Part shown: positions 51,550 to 58,876 of the stretch, in pieces
Layout: every line of letters begins with the position of its first letter
How positions within the stretch are numbered: the stretch's first letter is position 1
NCBI GenBank assembly: GCA_045640905.1
Contig: JAZUFW010000003.1
Span: forward strand, 25,450 to 89,449
Direction of reading: 5' to 3'
Source of the DNA: JAILLW01 sp045640905
GTDB taxonomy: Bacteria; Bacillota; Clostridia; Lachnospirales; Lachnospiraceae
DNA: 64,000 nucleotides
Program-made: the position numbers and the translations under genes
The notes under the pieces: model-generated
Databases searched by the model: none
What the model was told of the DNA's origin: nothing
Seen by the model: the letters and a program-made list of their open reading frames with translations, nothing else

Positions 51550-51924
51550 TTAATGAATTTGAGCGGTATCTACTTCCTTTGCATCACAATGCTGTTCATG
51601 AAAAGCTTTTATCATTGCAGCATCGCAGCTTGAAGCATGTTCTATTTTCAAACTGAACATTTCACTCGTTTTTTTAAATGCAATATGTTCTTCCTGAAGC
51701 TGTTTGGCCAGCCAATCGTTCCTGTAATCATCCCGAAAAGCTTCTTCAATACCCATTTTTCTCTTTTGCGGTCGATTTGCGGGGATAGTAGTAGTATTCG
51801 TCACGGGCGTATACTGTCTCTTGGCGGTAAATACTGCATTTTTCTTTTTTCTTTTATCATTTTTTATTGCCGCAATAACTATAATTATCGCAACAAAAAA
51901 CCATATAAAAGGCACAAATTCCAT
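51550..51924 (-). CDS. Small membrane-anchored protein of unknown function
   Basis: A 124-residue protein with one N-terminal membrane segment (FIWFFVAIIIVIAAI, about 6-20) followed at once by KNDKRKKKN, so the body lies in the cytoplasm. The soluble part has RKMGIEEAFRDDYRNDWLAKQLQEEH, a charged helix, and a His/Cys-rich end (ASSCDAAMIKAFHEQHCDAKE) that could bind metal. I recognise no family. It starts 10 nt after the SPFH gene with AGGTGA upstream, so it may be a partner of that protein, in the position where NfeD-type partners often occur, though it is not NfeD-like. Confidence 0.7.
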   Translation of the reverse strand: MEFVPFIWFFVAIIIVIAAIKNDKRKKKNAVFTAKRQYTPVTNTTTIPANRPQKRKMGIEEAFRDDYRNDWLAKQLQEEHIAFKKTSEMFSLKIEHASSCDAAMIKAFHEQHCDAKEVDTAQIH

Positions 51925-51933
51925 CTAATTCAC

Positions 51934-52821
51934 CTACTTAGATACCGTTTCCTTGATTGCCGATACCGTTCCTGCAAGGTTAGCTATATCCGAAGGAACT
52001 ATTATCTTGGTTGCCTGGCCGTTAGCCATTTCCTTAGCCGCTTCGAAGGACTGCAATTGTATATATGCGGAAGAAGGGGCAGCTTCATTGATGTATCTGA
52101 TACCTTCGGCGCGTGCTTTTTGAACTGCCAATAAAGCTTCTGCTTCACCTTGTGCTTCTCTGATGCGCTGTTCCTTTACTGCATCGGCTCTTAAAATAGC
52201 TGCTTCCTTTTCACCTTCTGCCAATGTAATAGCCGACTGCTTTTTACCTTCAGCGGTCAAAATAGCTTCTCTCTTTTCTCTTTCGGCTCTCATCTGCTTT
52301 TCCATTGCATCCTGGATAGATCTGGGCGGCTGAATATTTTTTACCTCTACACGATTAACCTTAATTCCCCACTTATCCGTAGCATCGTCAAGAATTGTCG
52401 TAATCTGACCGTTAATGCTGTCACGGCTTGTCAAAGTCTCATCCAAAGTCATTGAACCGATTATATTTCTCAATGTTGTGGCAGACAAGTTTTCTATAGC
52501 TGCAATAGGTCTTTCTACTCCGTATGAAAACAGTTTTGCATCAAATACTTCAAAGAATACAACGGAGTCAACCATCATGGTAACATTATCCTTTGTGATA
52601 ACCGGCTGAGGTTCAAAATCCGCAACCTGTTCCTTTAAAGAAACCTTCTTGGCTACCTTGTAGAAAACAGGAATTTTAACATGAATACCGGCTGTCCATG
52701 TTTCATGATATTTTCCCAAAAATTCAACTACCCATGCATTTGCCTGAGGCACAATGCATATACAGCTTAATAACAAAATTAGTAAAACAACCAAAATTAC
52801 TATAGCAATAATTCCACTCAT
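51934..52821 (-). CDS. SPFH/Band 7 (stomatin-like) membrane protein
   Basis: A 295-residue protein with an N-terminal hydrophobic hairpin or anchor (about 4-25), a Band 7 domain (about 25-190; VVEFLGKYHETWTAGIHVKIPVFYKV, LRNIIGSMTLDETLTSRD, VNRVEVKNIQPPRSIQDAM), and an Ala/Glu-rich coiled coil (about 190-260) typical of paraslipin/QmcA proteins. Such proteins form large rings at the membrane that organise microdomains and regulate FtsH-like proteases. AGGAGG precedes the ATG. It sits between mtaD and a small membrane protein. Confidence 0.93.
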   Translation of the reverse strand: MSGIIAIVILVVLLILLLSCICIVPQANAWVVEFLGKYHETWTAGIHVKIPVFYKVAKKVSLKEQVADFEPQPVITKDNVTMMVDSVVFFEVFDAKLFSYGVERPIAAIENLSATTLRNIIGSMTLDETLTSRDSINGQITTILDDATDKWGIKVNRVEVKNIQPPRSIQDAMEKQMRAEREKREAILTAEGKKQSAITLAEGEKEAAILRADAVKEQRIREAQGEAEALLAVQKARAEGIRYINEAAPSSAYIQLQSFEAAKEMANGQATKIIVPSDIANLAGTVSAIKETVSK

Positions 52822-52838
52822 ATTATTAACCTCCTGAA

Positions 52839-54140
52839 CTAATATTGCTTTTTATCAAGACCCATACGGGTTATGATCTCATTTACCTTTGTATATACTT
52901 CTTCTTCATTCATGGTCAGTATTTTGCGACCTTCCATAGTAATTTTACCATCTATTATCACAGTATCAACCTCTGAACCGTTTGCAGAGTAACAAAGGCC
53001 TGCCATAAGGTTGTTATTCGGCATAAGCGAAGGATTATTCAAATCCAAAATAGCTATATCAGCTTTTTTACCGACTTCCAAAGAACCCGTTACATCCTCA
53101 AGTCCCAATGCCTTGGCTCCGTTAATTGTAGCCATCTTAAAGACTTCCTTGGCACCTACGCATTGAGGGGTTTTATGTGTTCCTTTATGAATTAACGCCA
53201 AAAGGCTCATCTCATGGAACATATTCAAAGAATTGTTGGATGCGGCTCCGTCCGTTCCCAGGCAGACATTAATTCCCTTTTCCATCATTTCCGGTACCGG
53301 TGCAAACCCGTTTCCGAGTTTCATATTGCTGGCCGGATTGGTTACTACGGAAACATGGTTTTTGGCCAAAATATCCATATCGTTTTCATCAATCTGAACA
53401 CAGTGAGCAGCTATGGCGGGAACCTCGAATAATCCGTTTCTTTCAGCCATTTCAATCGGTGAAACGGAATATTTTTCTTTGGTTCCTTCTATCTCGCTGA
53501 CAGATTCGGACAAATGAACATGTATTCCGACTCCGGCTTTTTTAGCTTCATCGGAAACGATTCTGAAATATTCTTCATCGCATGTATACGGAGCGTGAGG
53601 TCCCATCATAAATGTGATTCTGTCGCAGTCTTTACAAAAATCCATTTCTGCGTATGTTTCATTAATTCTGCGTCTGCCGCCTTCGTCATTTCCGTTTCCG
53701 ACCAATCCTCGGCTAATCACAGCTCTCATTCCGCTTTCTTTAACGGCCCTGGTCGTCTGGAACGGATTCATCTGCATATCGTTAAAGCAAGTTGTTCCGG
53801 ATTTCATCATTTCGATAATGGCAAGACATGCTCCCCAGTAAGTATCTTCATCCGTCATTTTCTGTTCTATGGGATCGATGGTGCCAAACAGCCAATCCAT
53901 AAAACTCAAATCATCGGCAACATTTCTCATAAATGCCATATATGAATGTGTATGACAATTAATCAAACCGGGCATGGCCAGCTTTTTGTTTCCGTCAATA
54001 ACTTTATCAGCAACGAAGCCTTCGGGCTTTGTTCCGATTCCGGTTATCTTATCTCCTTCAATATAAATCGATGTTTCCTTTATGCAATCATTTCCGTTCT
54101 CGGGAAGAATTGCCTTTATATTCCTAAGTTCTATTCCCAT
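52839..54140 (-). CDS. mtaD: Amidohydrolase, 5'-methylthioadenosine/S-adenosylhomocysteine deaminase-like
   Basis: A 433-residue metal-dependent deaminase. Metal and catalytic residues are visible: H63 and H65 in NCHTHSY, His in HVHLSES, His in AIAAHCVQ and Asp in CLGTDGAASNN. This pattern, with the early IYIEGDKITGIG, fits the MtaD/SsnA group, which deaminates S-adenosylhomocysteine, methylthioadenosine or adenosine. The nearby ahcY supports SAH as a substrate. The start overlaps the end of the hydroxyacid dehydrogenase gene by 10 nt and has AAGGA upstream. Confidence 0.9.
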   Translation of the reverse strand: MGIELRNIKAILPENGNDCIKETSIYIEGDKITGIGTKPEGFVADKVIDGNKKLAMPGLINCHTHSYMAFMRNVADDLSFMDWLFGTIDPIEQKMTDEDTYWGACLAIIEMMKSGTTCFNDMQMNPFQTTRAVKESGMRAVISRGLVGNGNDEGGRRRINETYAEMDFCKDCDRITFMMGPHAPYTCDEEYFRIVSDEAKKAGVGIHVHLSESVSEIEGTKEKYSVSPIEMAERNGLFEVPAIAAHCVQIDENDMDILAKNHVSVVTNPASNMKLGNGFAPVPEMMEKGINVCLGTDGAASNNSLNMFHEMSLLALIHKGTHKTPQCVGAKEVFKMATINGAKALGLEDVTGSLEVGKKADIAILDLNNPSLMPNNNLMAGLCYSANGSEVDTVIIDGKITMEGRKILTMNEEEVYTKVNEIITRMGLDKKQY

Positions 54141-55093
54141 ACCATATTCCTTTCTTTTCCGTTAAGAAAAGCTTCTATATTCTTTACCGTTTCGGATACA
54201 ACACGCTCTCTTGCTTCAAAAGAAGCCCATGCCAGGTGAGGCGTGATAATCAATTTATCCGAATCCTTGATTTCACTTAACGGGTTTTCGCTTCTCATCG
54301 GCTCGGTACTCGTAACATCAAGCCCCGCTCCTTTTATCAGATTCTCACACAATGCCCGCTTTAAATCTCCGTCCACAACTACAGGACCGCGAGCGACATT
54401 AATCAATATTGCGTCCTTTTTCATCTTTGACAAAGCATCGTAATCAATTAATCCTCTGGTCAGATTACTGAGCGGACAATGGAGCGACAAAACATCCGAC
54501 TGTGAAAGCAACTCATCAAAGCTGACCTGCTCATAGTCTTTAACCGTTGATTTTCCGGTTACGGAATAAAAAATAACACGACATCCGAACGCTTTGGCAA
54601 CAGAAGCAACTTTTTTGCCAATATTCCCCATTCCTATAATACCCCAGGTCTTTTGACTTAATTCGCAAAATGGCTTTCCGAAGTATGAAAAATTGTTTTG
54701 GGAAGCGTATTCTCCGCTTTTTACATATTCGTCGTAATATTTTAATTTCTCGGACAGGTAAAAGTATAAAGCAAAGGTATGCTGTGCAACCGAATCGGTT
54801 GAATAGCCCTTTACATTGCATACTTTGATGTTTCGTTTCCTGCAGTAATCGATATCAACATTATCAAATCCCGTAGCAAACTCACAGATCAGTTTCACAT
54901 TTTCCGCATCTTTAAGTGAGTATTCATTAAGCTTTGATTTGTTGGCGATAATAATATCAGCATCCTTTACTCTGTCATGAACATCCTGTTCATTCGTAGT
55001 CATCGGATACACTGTTACTTCCCCGAATTGATTAATTGCATCGACGGACACATCCAATCCAACCGTGTCCCTTTCAAGAATAACTATTTTCAT
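54131..55093 (-). CDS. D-2-hydroxyacid dehydrogenase
   Basis: A 320-residue NAD-dependent dehydrogenase of the D-isomer family. The dinucleotide loop is GMGNIGKKVA. The catalytic Arg is in INVARGPVV, Glu in DVTSTEP and His in ITPHLAWASFEARERV, a form close to glycerate/hydroxypyruvate-type enzymes. The substrate is not decided. The ATG at 55093 follows AGG by 8 nt; a TTG one codon earlier lacks good spacing. It is 5 nt after a small membrane protein gene and overlaps mtaD. Confidence 0.92.
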   Translation of the reverse strand: MKIVILERDTVGLDVSVDAINQFGEVTVYPMTTNEQDVHDRVKDADIIIANKSKLNEYSLKDAENVKLICEFATGFDNVDIDYCRKRNIKVCNVKGYSTDSVAQHTFALYFYLSEKLKYYDEYVKSGEYASQNNFSYFGKPFCELSQKTWGIIGMGNIGKKVASVAKAFGCRVIFYSVTGKSTVKDYEQVSFDELLSQSDVLSLHCPLSNLTRGLIDYDALSKMKKDAILINVARGPVVVDGDLKRALCENLIKGAGLDVTSTEPMRSENPLSEIKDSDKLIITPHLAWASFEARERVVSETVKNIEAFLNGKERNMVWE

Positions 55094-55098
55094 CAACT

Positions 55099-55554
55099 TT
55101 ACCTAAAGAACTTTGCCATGGGTTCTACAATATCTCCCAAATCCGAAATAGCCTGATTCAGGCCCACAAAGTCAATATCTTCTATCTTTTTCATGGTATT
55201 GGTAATGCTTTCCTGAGATTGTGCTACCAATGTATTTACATTATCAAACAAACCGTTTATATCCATTTCGTTAAGTTCGGTGGTTACTTTATCAAGATTT
55301 TTGATTACCGCACCGGCATCATCCAAAATAACCACAACGTTCTCGGAAATTTCGGTTGCTGTATCAATAACCGTTACTACCTTGGGAATAATGGTCAAAA
55401 TTACTACAACCATTACTGCTACAAGCACCAAACACAATGCCGAAATAATTACGGAAAACCTGGCCTGTCTCTTGGCATACTTCATTTCCTTTTTTTCGTC
55501 ATCACGCATTTCCTGAAGCACTTCAACCAATTGTTTGTATTGTTCTTCGTTCAT
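55099..55554 (-). CDS. Single-pass membrane protein with coiled coil, unknown function
   Basis: A 151-residue protein: a charged N-terminus (EMRDDEKKEMKYAKRQAR), one membrane segment (about 31-53), then a predicted extracytoplasmic coiled coil with regularly spaced hydrophobic residues (VIDTATEISENVVVILDDAGAVIKNL). It resembles DUF948-like and methyl-accepting-type helical stalks in layout but lacks a signalling tip. I do not recognise the family. It sits 2 nt after tcdA and 5 nt before the dehydrogenase gene. Its codon use matches the neighbours. Confidence 0.75.
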   Translation of the reverse strand: MNEEQYKQLVEVLQEMRDDEKKEMKYAKRQARFSVIISALCLVLVAVMVVVILTIIPKVVTVIDTATEISENVVVILDDAGAVIKNLDKVTTELNEMDINGLFDNVNTLVAQSQESITNTMKKIEDIDFVGLNQAISDLGDIVEPMAKFFR

Positions 55555-55556
55555 TA

Positions 55557-56240
55557 CTATACCTCCCTAATTAAATCTTTTATTACTTCTCCTGCTATCA
55601 TTAACCCCATTATCGACGGAACATACGAAACGGAAGCAGGTTCTCTTGACCCCTTGTTTACCGGTTCTTCCTTTGAATAAACTACCTTAACTCCCTTGAT
55701 GTTTCTGTCTTTTAATTCCTTACGAACTACCTTGGCCAAAGGACATACCGATGTTTTGGAAATATCCGCCACTTCAAAACAGGTTCCGTCCAGTTTATTT
55801 CCCGCACCCATGGCACTGATAATCGGAACGTTACTTTCCTTGGCCTTTTTTATTATGGCTATTTTAGCGCTGACCGTATCTACCGCATCAACTACATAAT
55901 CATATTTTGTAAAATCAAATTCCTGCTCATTTTCGGGCAGAAAAAATACTTTATATGCATTTACCGAGCAATTTGGATTAATATCCTTTATTCTGTCGGC
56001 CGCCACACTTACTTTGTCTTTTCCTACGGTCGAAGACAAAGCAATAATCTGTCTGTTGATGTTTGTGACATCAACTATGTCTTTATCTATAATATCAAGT
56101 GCTCCGACTCCGGCGCGGGCCAAAGCTTCAACCGTATATCCGCCAACTCCGCCTATTCCGAATACGGCGACTTTTGAATCATTCAGTTTTTTTAACGCTT
56201 CCGATCCGATTAGCTTTTCGGTTCTGTCAAATCTGTTCAT
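55557..56240 (-). CDS. tcdA: tRNA threonylcarbamoyladenosine dehydratase (TcdA/CsdL-like E1 enzyme)
   Basis: A 227-residue ThiF/E1-like protein that cyclises t6A37 of tRNA to ct6A with ATP. It starts MNRFDRTEKLIG and has the nucleotide loop FGIGGVGGYTVEALARAGVG, the adenylation Arg-containing TNINRQIIAL, DYVVDAVDT and ISAMGAGNKLD. KSREPA-like GSREPASVSYVPSIMGLMIAGEVI is diagnostic of TcdA. The CTSC/CxxC zinc pairs of MoeB are lacking. I place the start at the ATG at 56240, which matches the family; the ribosome site is poor and it overlaps the YitT gene by 14 nt, pointing to coupling. Confidence 0.92.
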   Translation of the reverse strand: MNRFDRTEKLIGSEALKKLNDSKVAVFGIGGVGGYTVEALARAGVGALDIIDKDIVDVTNINRQIIALSSTVGKDKVSVAADRIKDINPNCSVNAYKVFFLPENEQEFDFTKYDYVVDAVDTVSAKIAIIKKAKESNVPIISAMGAGNKLDGTCFEVADISKTSVCPLAKVVRKELKDRNIKGVKVVYSKEEPVNKGSREPASVSYVPSIMGLMIAGEVIKDLIREV

Positions 56241-57123
56241 CTGCAGTATTGGTTTCCGCAATTCCTTCGAGCTTATTTACGGCAATATCTTTCTTTTTAA
56301 TATGACTTCCGATTATCTCTTCAACGTCCGAAATGGCAATAAATGCGGACGTATCAATGGAATCTATCAGGTTTCTCAATTCGCTTACTTCGAATTTCGT
56401 CAAAACACAATAAAGAACATCCTTCTTTCCGGAAATCAAACCTGCTCCTTCAATAATGGTAACGGTTCTTCCGAGACGTTCATATATTTGCTTTGCTATT
56501 TCTTCACATTCATCGGTAATAATCATGGCCGACTTCGTCTGATCAAATCCTGCTTCGACCATATCAATTACCTTGGAAGCGATAAAATAAGTCAGCAACG
56601 AAAACATTGCCTTATTCCAGTCAAAAATGATTCCGGCAGCAGTATAAATTGCTACATTTATTATCAATACCGTCTGTCCGACAGGCCACTTTTTCTTTCT
56701 ATTCAGCATGATAGCTACAGTTTCGGTTCCGTCCAGGCATCCGCCATGCTTAATTACCAAGCCGCATCCGATACCCAAAATAACGCCGCCGAAAACCACA
56801 GCCAGTAAATCCACCTGAGTTATTTCAATCCATTTTTCAAATACGGAAACAAACAAAGAAAAGGACGCCATTCCCAAAGCTGATTTAAAAATGAACTGTT
56901 TGCCCAGTTTAGTGGATCCGACCAGCAAAAACGGTATGTTAATTCCAAAAGAAAGTAAGCCCAAAGCTATTCCGGAAAGGGCGTTTATCATAATACTGAC
57001 ACCGACTACTCCGCCATCCAAAATCGTATTGGGAACCAGGAACTCCTCTACCGCAAAGGCAGCAACCGATGCTCCGAAAACAATCATCACGCAATCATAA
57101 AACAATTTCCATTTACTCTTCAT
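56227..57123 (-). CDS. YitT-family membrane protein
   Basis: A 298-residue protein with five or so membrane segments (about 8-180, including VPNTILDGGVVGVSIMINA and GCGLVIKHGGCLDGTE) and a cytoplasmic DUF2179 domain at the C-terminus (about 215-285). The YitT/YqfU family is widespread in Firmicutes and its transported substrate is not established. GAGG lies 8 nt before the ATG. It leads the run tcdA, small membrane protein, dehydrogenase, mtaD. Confidence 0.92.
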   Translation of the reverse strand: MKSKWKLFYDCVMIVFGASVAAFAVEEFLVPNTILDGGVVGVSIMINALSGIALGLLSFGINIPFLLVGSTKLGKQFIFKSALGMASFSLFVSVFEKWIEITQVDLLAVVFGGVILGIGCGLVIKHGGCLDGTETVAIMLNRKKKWPVGQTVLIINVAIYTAAGIIFDWNKAMFSLLTYFIASKVIDMVEAGFDQTKSAMIITDECEEIAKQIYERLGRTVTIIEGAGLISGKKDVLYCVLTKFEVSELRNLIDSIDTSAFIAISDVEEIIGSHIKKKDIAVNKLEGIAETNTADEQI

Positions 57124-57156
57124 TTCATGTACCTCAATATGCGGCCTTATGTAAAA

Positions 57157-57185
57157 GGCTGCCTTGAAGCAATATCAAAGCAGCC
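57157..57185 (-). terminator. Intrinsic terminator after pgi
   Basis: On the minus strand GGCTGCTTTGA and TCAAGGCAGCC form an 11-bp stem with one G-U pair around a 7-nt loop, followed by TTTT. It lies 16 nt after the pgi stop codon. Confidence 0.88.
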
Positions 57186-57200
57186 CTTACTTAAATACTA

Positions 57201-58781
57201 CTAAATCTCAAAAATATCACTAAAGGCCTTCAAAGCTCCGTCCGTATCATGAGCAAGAACTTTCTTTGCAAGAACCTTTCCAAGCTGAACACCTTCCTGG
57301 TCAAAGCTGTTAACATTCCACAAAAATCCCTGGAACATAATCTTGTTTTCGAAGTGTGAAAGTAACGCGCCCAGTGAAGCGGGATTCAATTCGTCTCCCA
57401 CAATGATGCTTGAAGGACGATTTCCTGCAAAATTCTTATTATTGTTTTCATCTTTCTTTCCGCAGGCAAATGCAACTATCTGAGCAACAACATTTGCGCA
57501 AAGTTTCTTCTGGCTGGTGCTGTTTTCGATAACAACATCTGTTCCTATCTGTGAATTCTTAAATCCGATAAACTGCAAAGGAATTATATCCGTTCCCTGA
57601 TGAAGCAGCTGATAGAAAGAATGCTGTCCGTTTGTTCCGGGTTCACCGAAAATGACAGGACCTGTCTTGTATGATAACGGTTCTCCGAATCTGTTAACGG
57701 ATTTGCCGTTTGATTCCATATCTGCCTGCTGAAGATGTGCGGGGAATCTCGAAAGAGCCTGTGAATAAGGTAATACTGCCGTACAATCATATCCCAAAAC
57801 ATTTCTTTCATATACTCCGATTAATGCATCCAGCATAGCCGGGTTTTTGTACATATCTTCGTTTGCTGCCAATTTATCTTCTTTTGCAGCTCCTTCAAGA
57901 AATGCTTCAAACACCGAAGGACCGAATGCCAATGATAAAACGGCACCGCCTACGCAGGAAGTAGAGGAGAATCTTCCTCCGATAAAATCATCCATAAAGA
58001 AAGCTGCCAAATAATCGGCGCTCTTTGCCAAAGGAGATGTTTCACTAGTTACAGCAACCATATGCTTTGAAGCATCCAATCCGGCTTTTGACAAAGCATC
58101 TTTTACGAATGATTCATTTGTTAATGTTTCCAAAGTTGTTCCGGACTTGGAAACCAAAACAAACAAAGAACGGCTGACATCAACCGATGCAAGTACAGAA
58201 GCAGCATCATCGGGATCGACATTGCTGATGAATTTGGCTTCCATCTTGAAGTTTCCTGTCTTCTTAGCCCAGTTTTCCAAAGAAAGATACATGGCACGAG
58301 GACCCAAATCACTTCCGCCAATACCTATCTGTACTACTGTGGTGAATTTCTCTCCCTTTTCGTTCAGAACTTCGCCGTTATGCACTTTGTTTGCAAAAGC
58401 AGCTACTTTCTTTTGTTCATTCAAATAAAACTCTCTTTTATTAACTCCGTCCTTTACAACGTCAGCTCCCAATTGACCGCGTGTCAACTGATGAAGAACC
58501 AGACGCTTTTCTCCGGTATTGATTACTTCACCTTCATACAGAGCCTTAAACTTTTCTGAAAGCTGTGCTTCCTTAGCCAAAGCTTCAAGCTTTCCAAGGA
58601 CATCTTCGTCAACCTTCTTTGCCGCATAGTTAAAACTAAGTCCTGCTGCCATATCAACAGAATATTCTTTAACTCTTTTTGCTCCGTTTTCACCTGTCAT
58701 AACCTGCAAAAGATCAACCTCTTTTGCGTTTTTCAACTCTTTGTAAGATGAAAGTGTATCCAAATTATTCCACGAAATCAT
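57201..58781 (-). CDS. pgi: Glucose-6-phosphate isomerase
   Basis: A 526-residue glycolytic enzyme converting glucose-6-phosphate and fructose-6-phosphate. The signatures are IGIGGSDLGPRAMYLSLE, LVSKSGTTLETL, GGRFSSTSCVG, EPGTNGQHSFYQLLHQGTD and NSFDQEGVQLGK. The start is the ATG at 58781, where AAGGAGG is 7 nt away, rather than an upstream in-frame codon at 58805. Codon use and a near-consensus promoter (TTGAAG-17-TATAAT) suggest high expression. It is a single-gene unit with its own terminator. Confidence 0.98.
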   Translation of the reverse strand: MISWNNLDTLSSYKELKNAKEVDLLQVMTGENGAKRVKEYSVDMAAGLSFNYAAKKVDEDVLGKLEALAKEAQLSEKFKALYEGEVINTGEKRLVLHQLTRGQLGADVVKDGVNKREFYLNEQKKVAAFANKVHNGEVLNEKGEKFTTVVQIGIGGSDLGPRAMYLSLENWAKKTGNFKMEAKFISNVDPDDAASVLASVDVSRSLFVLVSKSGTTLETLTNESFVKDALSKAGLDASKHMVAVTSETSPLAKSADYLAAFFMDDFIGGRFSSTSCVGGAVLSLAFGPSVFEAFLEGAAKEDKLAANEDMYKNPAMLDALIGVYERNVLGYDCTAVLPYSQALSRFPAHLQQADMESNGKSVNRFGEPLSYKTGPVIFGEPGTNGQHSFYQLLHQGTDIIPLQFIGFKNSQIGTDVVIENSTSQKKLCANVVAQIVAFACGKKDENNNKNFAGNRPSSIIVGDELNPASLGALLSHFENKIMFQGFLWNVNSFDQEGVQLGKVLAKKVLAHDTDGALKAFSDIFEI

Positions 58782-58840
58782 CTTTTTGCCTCCTTTTGGT
58801 ATCAAATAATCTCTTCTTGAAAAGTGTTCTTTCCCCGAAC

Positions 58841-58869
58841 ATTATAAATAAAGTGCTCTTCTTCTTCAA
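58841..58869 (-). promoter_or_regulatory. Promoter of pgi
   Basis: TTGAAG (58864-58869), a 17-nt spacer and TATAAT (58841-58846) on the minus strand, 60 nt before the pgi ATG and starting just after the GH95 stop codon. Confidence 0.8.
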
Positions 58870-58876
58870 GACTTCT

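Noticed and set aside
56014..56808. Plus-strand open frame of 264 codons opposite tcdA and the YitT gene
   Set aside because: Antisense shadow: both minus-strand genes have clear family motifs, and the plus frame shows Phe/Ser-rich antisense composition.
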